From positions 2,564,501 through 2,628,500 of the forward strand of contig NC_085132.1 in NCBI RefSeq assembly GCF_030269925.1: DNA of 64,000 nt, written 5' to 3'. This document shows, piece after piece, positions 58,701-64,000 of this stretch; position 1 is the first letter of the stretch; every line of letters begins with the position of its first letter. The notes under the pieces were generated by a model, which ran no database searches, had not been told where the DNA came from, and saw only the letters and a list, made by a program, of their open reading frames with translations. Position numbers and translations under genes: made by a program. The DNA comes from Bombyx mori. Taxonomy: Eukaryota; Arthropoda; Insecta; Lepidoptera; Bombycidae.

Positions 58701-61700
58701 CTTCGGTGAAACGTCACAAAGTTTCGGTGCAACGTCACAGCGCTTCGGTGAAACGTCACAAAGTTTCGGTGTAACGTCACAAAGTTTCGGTGCAACGTCA
58801 CAGCGCTTCGGTGAAACGTCACAAAGTTTCGGTGTAACGTCACAAAGTTTCGGTGTAACGTCACAGCGCTTCGGTGAAACGTCACAAAGTTTCGGTGTAA
58901 CGTCACAAAGTTTCGGTGTAACGTCACAGCGCTTCGGTGAAACGTCACAGCGCTTCGGTGCAACGTCACAGCGCTTCGGTGCAATGTCACAGCGCTTCGG
59001 TGAAACGTCACAAAGTTTCGATGCAACGTCACAAAGTTTCGGTGAAACGTCACAGCGCTTCGGTGCAACGTCACAAAGTTTCGGTGAAACGTCACAGCGC
59101 TTCGGTGAAACGTCACAAAGTTTCGGTGCAACGTCACAGCGCTTCGGTGAAACGTCACAAAGTTTCGGTGTAACGTCACAAAGTTTCGGTGCAACGTCAC
59201 AGCGCTTCGGTGAAACGTCACAAAGTTTCGGTGTAACGTCACAAAGTTTCGGTGTAACGTCACAGCGCTTCGGTGAAACGTCACAGAGCTTCGGTGTAAC
59301 GTCACAGCGCTTCGGTGAAACGTCACAGAGCTTCGGTGTAACGTCACAGCGCTTCGGTGAAACGTCACAGAGCTTCGGTGAAACGTCACAGTGCTTCGGT
59401 GCAACGTCACAGCGCTTCGGTGAAACGTCACAAAGTTTCGGTGTAACGTCACAAAGTTTCGGTGCAACGTCACAGCGCTTCGGTGAAACGTCACAAAGTT
59501 TCGGTGCAACGTCACAAAGTTTCGGTGAAACGTCACAAAGTTTCGGTGTAACGTCACAAAGTTTCGGTGCAACGTCACAGCGCTTCGGTGCAATGTCACA
59601 GCGCTTCGGTGTAACGTCACAAAGTTTCGGTGCAACGTCACAGCGCTTCGGTGCAATGTCACAGCGCTTCGGTGAAACGTCACAAAGTTTCGGTGCAACG
59701 TCACAGCGCTTCGGTGAAACGTCACAAAGTTTCGGTGTAACGTCACAAAGTTTCGGTGCAACGTCACAGCGCTTCGGTGAACCGTCACAAAGTTTCGGTG
59801 TAACGTCACAAAGTTTCGGTGTAACGTCACAGCGCTTCGGTGAAACGTCACAAAGTTTCGGTGTAACGTCACAAAGTTTCGATGTAACGTCACAGCGCTT
59901 CGGTGAAACGTCACAGAGCTTCGGTGAAACGTCACAGCGCTTCGGTGAAACGTCACAAAGTTTCGGTGTAACGTCACAAAGTTTCGGTGTAACGTCACAA
60001 AGTTTCGGTGCAACGTCACAGCGCTTCGGTGAAACGTCACAAAGTTTCGGTGCAACGTCACAAAGTTTCGGTGAAACGTCACAGCGCTTCGGTGAAACGT
60101 CACAAAGTTTCGGTGTAACGTCACAGCGCTTCGGTGAAACGTCACAGAGCTTCGGTGAAACGTCACAGCGCTTCGGTGAAACGTCACAAAGTTTCGGTGT
60201 AACGTCACAAAGTTTCGGTGTAACGTCACAAAGTTTCGGTGCAACGTCACAGCGCTTCGGTGAAACGTCACAAAGTTTCGGTGCAACGTCACAAAGTTTC
60301 GGTGAAACGTCACAAAGTTTCGGTGCAACGTCACAAAGTTTCGGTGAAACGTCACAGCGCTTCGGTGAAACGTCACAAAGTTTCGGTGCAACGTCACAAA
60401 GTTTCGGTGCAACGTCACAAAGTTTCGGTGTAACGTCACAAAGTTTCGGTGCAACGTCACAGCGCTTCGGTGCAACGTCACAAAGTTTCGGTGTAACGTC
60501 ACAAAGTTTCGGTGAAACGTCACAAAGTTTCGGTGTAACGTCACAAAGTTTCGGTGTAACGTCACAAAGTTTCGGTGTAACGTCACAAAGTTTCGGTGCA
60601 ACGTCACAGCGCTTCGGTGAAACGTCACAAAGTTTCGGTGTAACGTCACAAAGTTTCGGTGTAACGTCACAAAGTTTCGGTGCAACGTCACAGAGCTTCG
60701 GTGAAACGTCACAAAGTTTCGGTGTAACGTCACAAAGTTTCGGTGCAACGTCACAGCGCTTCGGTGCAACGTCACAAAGTTTCGGTGTAACGTCACAAAG
60801 TTTCGGTGAAACGTCACAAAGTTTCGGTGTAACGTCACAAAGTTTCGGTGCAACGTCACAGCGCTTCGGTGCAACGTCACAAAGTTTCGGTGTAACGTCA
60901 CAAAGTTTCGGTGAAACGTCACAAAGTTTCGGTGAAACGTCACAAAGTTTCGGTGTAACGTCACAAAGTTTCGGTGCAACGTCACAGCGCTTCAGTGCAA
61001 CGTCACAGCGCTTCGGTGAAACGTCACAAAGTTTCGGTGTAACGTCACAAAGTTTCGGTGCAACGTCACAGCGCTTCGGTGAAACGTCGCAAAGTTTCGG
61101 TGAAACATCGAAACATCGGCACAAGTGTATCAAAATAATAAAAAACGGAGCGTTAATTCCCATGGAAAGAGTGCGTGCTTCTATTAATAACTGGCCTCAA
61201 CGTCTTTTTTTTTTGTAAATTTAATAGTTGTTATGTATTTGCAATAGAATTTTTTTTCTTTTTCTCACTATTTATGACAAGACTAGGTATATTAGTACAG
61301 ATTCGAAGAGGCCCGAGATGATCCTGAATGAATTCAGCAACCCATGTATTAGGGAATTTCCTTAGGGGGTCCTCTGACGCACGGCTTCCCGCATCCAGGT
61401 TTCGAAGAGCCCGCGTTACCTTAACTTTTAATAAATTCCACGATTCACCTTTCAGCAGTTTGATTTCGTCGGCGCTCAGAGAGGGTAATCTAGATTGTTC
61501 CAGTCCTTGCTTCTCGCTTTTCTTCGCGATTATACTCTTCACTTTGTCGGGGAAATCCCCGTGTTTCGACCATATGGGATTCATGTATAGACCAATCTGA
61601 TGATTAAAAATAAACTGTTTAATGCTAGAGTGTGACATCAAAGAGCAGGGGAAATTTTGTGTTTAGCTATGGTAGGGCGACTTGCAGACTCACATGGGTT

Positions 61701-63570
61701 GGTATTAATGTCTTCAGCTGAGTGGCGGAATTCGTTGTGATGTGTCTATGAGCTCTGCTAATCAATCAACATCAGGCGGGCCGTGAACTGTTTCGCTCAA
61801 CCTTCTAGGCAATAAAAACACATTCCTTCATTAATTTTTACTGTTGGTAGGTTTATACCTCTTGAGAGTCCGCACGGGTAGATACCACCACCTTGCCTAT
61901 TTCAGCCGTGAAGCAGTAATGCGTTTCGGGTTGAAGGACGGGGCAGCCGCTGTAACTATACTGAGACCTTAGAACTTATATCTCAAGGTGGGTGGCGGCA
62001 TTTACGTTATAGATGTCTATGGGCTCCAGTAACTACTTAACACCAGGTGGGTTGTTAGCTCGTCCAAACACATACAATAAAAAAAAATAAAAAAAAAAAA
62101 GTACATGGTAAACAACATGGCGTATCAAGAACCTTCGTCCGGTCTATCAATTTATTTATCGTGATCTTGCCTTCTGAAACCAGAATCAATGCCACAAAAA
62201 AAAACATGCACTCATATTGTCCGCACGTAAGCATATTATCAGCACGTAATGTTTCAACGAAATCACACTATTTATCAACTCTGTTAAGATTAGATTATTC
62301 ATTGACGATGAGTTGACAAGTTATATTTTTCGATTGGCTTGAGAAGCTCCTAGAAATACGTGTGTACGTGTGGTAGGTGTTGCACTTTCTATGATACTGT
62401 CGAATTACCTAGCAAATAACGAAAATATGACAATGATTGATTGTGAGACGTATGGATTAGTTTAGGAAAATGAACATATAATACTGATACTCCTATATGT
62501 AAGACTGGTAACAAAGGAACGTATGAAATGAGTGTGGAACGGAGCGTTAAGATGTGAGTGAGAGTAATCGGCAAGAAAGGGAAAAGAAAACAATAGAGAA
62601 AGCAAGAGAAAGGGAAAGGGAAAAGGGAGCAAGGGAAAAGAGAACGAGAGAAAGCAAGGTGGCGAAGACGATTGAATGAGCAAGGCGTAAAAAAGATGTC
62701 AGTTAATTTTTAATTATAACAACAGAGAAGATTTAGGAAGAGAACAATAAAAGCGCAACAGTGGAATAGTTTTATTAAAAGCGTCACGATCCCTGATTCT
62801 ATTTAAGTATATGTCATTTTTTAATATCTATGTCAAACAAAATAACTACGTGGCCAACTACAAGCTACTGTTAGTTCGTTCCGTGTGAAATCAAATGTAA
62901 AAGCCTAGAATTGTTTTTATAAACAAATTGACGGTAGTCAGCAATGTATTCAAATGTCGTCGAACAATCACTGTAATTGGAAGCGTCGGAAACAATAACA
63001 TGACAATCAAAAACGCCGTTAACCCTAAAATAATACTGACATAAATATCAACTCCAATATCTATACTAATATTATAAAGAGGAAAGATTTGTTTGTTTGT
63101 TTGTTTCGAGTAGGCTCCTAAACTACTGAACCGATTTTAAAAATTCTTTCACTGTTTGGAAACTACACTATTCCCGAGTGACATAGGCTATAATCTTTTT
63201 TGAAAAAAATTAGGGATCCTTACTAAAACTCCAATAATGTAACGCGAGGTGTAAAAAAATTACCTAAAATATTCTTTACATCGCGTGCGCTGCGAAAACT
63301 ATTGATGATAGAATAAAGTAATCTATACTAATATTATAAAGAGGAAAGATTTGATTGTTTGCTTGTTCAATATAAAAACAATCAGGACAACGAAGTAAGC
63401 TTTGCTTTACATTGCGCATTTAACGTACAAGGCGCGCTAAAACTAATTTCCCTTAACGCGGCCAACGTACTTTACCTTGAAACTCCTAGCCCTTTCGGCA
63501 GCTTCATCGTTTTCAGTGGTCTTATTGTAAGGGTCGATCCAGTTTATGTCGAGGGATATACCAACTGAAC
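55519..63570 (-). CDS. Glycoside hydrolase family 1 enzyme, C-terminal half (five exons)
   Basis: Exons in transcript order: 63476-63570, 61449-61596, 57905-58056, 56031-56269, 55519-55705. Joined, they give 272 residues plus a stop in one frame (phases 0, 1, 0, 2), and all introns are GT-AG. GH1 landmarks appear in the expected order: VGISLDINW, AAERARSF, LYMNPIWSKHGDFP, SRLPSLS, DFLGMNHYTT, PPVFITEHGWS (nucleophile Glu), GYTAWSLMDNVEW (sugar-binding Glu-Trp), ERFGLYEVDF. GH1 enzymes hydrolyse beta-glycosides; insect members are usually secreted gut or saliva enzymes, and three N-glycosylation sequons (NKT, NRT, NVS) fit a secretory route. Full-length enzymes are about 490-510 residues, so the signal peptide and acid/base NEP motif lie past the window edge. 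I see no lesion. Substrate (glucoside, galactoside, glucosinolate) cannot be told. The -REEL C-terminus may be an ER-retention signal. Confidence 0.9.
55719..55736. mobile_element. MITE G terminal scrap in the last GH1 intron
   Basis: TGTGCTTAGTTCGAGTTT only, between the GH1 acceptor and a SINE. Confidence 0.35.
55737..56017 (-). mobile_element. Family A SINE filling the last GH1 intron
   Basis: 55737-55987 is minus-oriented body. 55988-56017 is a short plus-oriented 3' piece (CTGTGAGTTCGTCCACCC). The GH1 donor lies only a few bases beyond, at 56030. Confidence 0.68.
56031..56269 (-). CDS. GH1 catalytic exon, nucleophile ITEHG and WSLMDNVEW
   Basis: Acceptor AATTCCAG, donor ACGAG|GTGAGA, 239 bp. 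It reads NAPYGIYKACVNINQEY, then PPVFITEHGWS, then YTAWSLMDNVEWRAGT. The nucleophile Glu is codon 56194-56192 (GAG). Most GH1 enzymes have ITENG, so Asn to His next to the nucleophile is a small departure. The third-position GC richness is far above the surrounding AT-rich DNA. It ends two bases (AG) into a Ser codon completed by the last exon. Confidence 0.92.
56318..56418 (-). mobile_element. Family D repeat in GH1 intron
   Basis: GATTACTGGTGGCCCGGAGG to GATGGGATTTGTTAAC. Confidence 0.62.
57104..57348 (-). mobile_element. Family D repeat in GH1 intron
   Basis: GATTACTGGTGGCTCGGAGG to GCTGATGCTTAGGTTAGG. The plus-strand open frame across it is not a gene. Confidence 0.63.
57731..57830 (-). 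mobile_element. Family C variant in GH1 intron, diverged
   Basis: TTTTTCCCCTACCAATTTAT, GAGAGGCTATTCTGGCTTC and GAACGAGCCCGCGGGCC. Confidence 0.45.
57905..58056 (-). CDS. GH1 exon, DFLGMNHYTT
   Basis: Acceptor AATTTCAG, donor AAAG|GTAAGC, 152 bp. The first two bases (GA) complete a Gly codon with the final G of the previous exon. It carries SADFLGMNHYTT; the Asn and Tyr of NHYT are conserved active-site residues in GH1. The end, EWIASKSPWLK, matches the usual 'SWLKVVPWG' junction and runs in frame into the next exon. Too short and ATG-poor to show as a long open frame. Confidence 0.87.
58436..61113. repeat. 21-bp minisatellite, about 127 units, in a GH1 intron
   Basis: Unit of the form TTCGGTGNAACGTCACANNGN. 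Two sites vary together or alone: the base after GGTG (a, t or c) and CAGCGC versus CAAAGT (rarely CAGAGC). A three-unit order (R-E, S-V, S-A when read as QRFGE/QSFGV/QSFGA) recurs often, a 63-bp higher-order repeat. The 21-bp period keeps frames open for 912-928 codons on both strands. Every unit has CpGs and an ACGTCA half-site. It lies wholly in the 3.4-kb intron between GH1 exons 61449-61596 and 57905-58056. Confidence 0.95.
61090..61290 (+). pseudogene. Internally deleted mariner/maT fragment next to the minisatellite
   Basis: Two blocks match the transposase gene at 22521-23588: ACATCGGCACAAGTGTATCA (found there near 23200) and CATGGA.AGAGT.CGTGC through ATAACTGGCCTCAACGT (there near 23510-23550). 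The intervening roughly 300 bp is deleted. The 3' flank (ATTTATGACAAGACTAGG) matches the mariner 3' flank near 23695. The minisatellite runs directly into the first block. Confidence 0.8.
61449..61596 (-). CDS. GH1 exon, LYMNPIW...LPSLSADEIKLLK
   Basis: Acceptor ATCATCAG, donor AAAG|GTGAAT, 148 bp, starting in phase 0 and ending one base into a codon. The residues IGLYMNPIWSKHGDFP and QSRLPSLSADEIKLLK match the GH1 segment 'HPIYSxxGDYP ... SRLPxFTxEE'. The open frame continues on both sides into intron, but the conserved part stops exactly at the splice sites. Confidence 0.87.
61664..61820 (+). mobile_element. Family A fragment, strongly diverged, in GH1 intron
   Basis: ATCAGGCGGGCCGTGAACTG and CTTCTAGGCAATAAAAA. 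Confidence 0.45.
61848..62090 (+). mobile_element. Family A SINE in GH1 intron
   Basis: GTTGGTAGGTTTATACCTCT to ACACATACAATAAAAAAA. Confidence 0.68.
62091..63059. other. GH1 intron, with purine tract
   Basis: 62560-62670 is almost pure A/G on the plus strand; the remainder is unassigned intron. Confidence 0.5.
63060..63320 (+). mobile_element. Helitron 1-like 5' end with a different body
   Basis: Same first 50 bases as the 20914 copy, then a diverged body with TGGAAACTACACTATTCCCG and no CGCTAGT end. It lies in the GH1 intron 61597-63475. Confidence 0.5.
63322..63375 (+). mobile_element. Helitron 1 5' fragment
   Basis: Only the TCTATACTAATATTATAAAG start and about 30 more bases, 100 bp before the GH1 exon at 63476. 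Confidence 0.45.
63476..63570 (-). CDS. GH1 exon (first visible), VGISLDINW region
   Basis: Encodes a stretch with VGISLDINWIDPYNKT, then NDEAAERARSFK, the part of GH1 just before the 'HPIYS' loop. The donor is AAG|GTAAAG in phase 0. The acceptor is ambiguous: CATACTAG before 63570 has the better pyrimidine tract, while TTCAG before 63564 would remove two residues. Both keep the frame. No upstream exon is visible between 63571 and 64000, so the preceding intron runs off the window. Confidence 0.8.
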
Positions 63571-63597
63571 CTAGTATGAAAAATAAACATTTAACCA

Positions 63598-63760
63598 TCT
63601 TAATATATAATTATATATAAAAATTACGTGTCATGTTGTTTGTCCGCGATGGACACCTAAACTAATGAACCGATTTTGATTTCTTTTTTTTTTAAATATG
63701 TGTTTTGTTCCAACTTAGGCCATAGGATGGTTTTTATTTCGATTAATGTTCGCAATATTT
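63598..63760 (+). mobile_element. Helitron-like 5' fragment
   Basis: TATATAAAAATTACGTGTC, then GATGGACACCTAAACTAATG and AACCGATTTTGAT, the standard lepidopteran Helitron opening. The 3' end was not found. Confidence 0.4.
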
Positions 63761-64000
63761 ATTAATTAACAATAAAATGATTTCTTATGTTGATTATTGT
63801 TATTAATTGTAAGTTTCATAAGTCTAAAACAGGTGGCGCCTTAAATCAGGTTTTACAGACTGACATTAATATCTCATAGATGGCGCTGTGTTAAAAATAC
63901 CAACCTTTCACATAAGCTACAATTTAATGGCTTAAACACCACGTGTTGCTGAGGCTAAAGTATAAGTGAAATTTATTTCGTAGTAAACGCAATACAGTGA

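Noticed and set aside
58436..61113. CRISPR-like array
   Set aside because: Units are tandem without unique spacers, in a eukaryotic intron.
58235..61218. Three reading frames of 912-928 codons (two minus, one plus)
   Set aside because: All lie in the 21-bp array; a stop-free unit whose length is a multiple of 3 opens such frames automatically, and they overlap each other on opposite strands inside an intron.

Overview
The window is repeat-dense, AT-rich nuclear DNA from a moth, most probably Bombyx (silkworm). The grounds are a full-length tRNA-headed SINE of about 440 bp present in dozens of copies (Bm1 type; the name is from memory and not checked), a DD37D mariner/maT transposase like the 'mori' mariners, and typical lepidopteran Helitron ends. 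There are no bacterial-type operons, rRNA genes or CRISPR arrays.

One host gene is well supported. On the minus strand, 63570 down to 55519, five exons encode the C-terminal 272 residues of a glycoside hydrolase family 1 (GH1) enzyme, of the beta-glucosidase / myrosinase-like / lactase-phlorizin-hydrolase-like type. All four introns have GT-AG ends and compatible phases, and the frame runs through to a stop followed by a poly(A) signal. The catalytic nucleophile motif (ITEHG) is in the fourth visible exon. The N-terminal half, with the acid/base NEP motif, lies beyond position 64000. The introns are full of repeats. The largest holds a 2.7-kb minisatellite (58436-61113) of about 127 copies of a 21-bp unit. 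Because 21 is a multiple of 3, it produces open frames of more than 900 codons on both strands, which I read as artefacts.

Layout: 1-22500 is mainly SINEs, a short related repeat, LINE 3' ends and Helitrons in AT-rich filler. 22521-23588 is a dead mariner/maT transposase. 24400-41000 is more of the same, with LINE ORF2 C-terminal relics and small inverted-repeat elements. 41100-42600 holds two unassigned candidate exons. 43841-45459 is a Helitron split by two copies of an unusual element whose body begins TGGAGTTTACT and ends AGTAAACTCCA ('element T'). 52590-55218 is a dispersed repeat broken by element T at three T-runs, followed by an almost perfect 1000-bp tandem duplication. 55219-63570 is the GH1 gene.

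Repeat labels used below. Family A: tRNA-headed SINE ending in CAATAAA. Family B: short repeat with CCACCTGATGGTGAGTGG, sharing its 3' tail with A. Family C: repeat with GAGCTCACGGGGCTCAAACC, the 3' end of a LINE. Family D: repeat with GATTACTGGTGGCCCGGAGG, sharing its core with C. Helitron 1 starts TCTATACTAATATTATAAAG; Helitron 2 ends CAGCTAGT; Helitron-like 3 has a CGAGC..GCTCG end. MITE G has ends TGTGCTTAGTGCGAG. For A-D the sense strand is the one ending in poly(A), so copies that read T-run first on the given strand are listed as minus.
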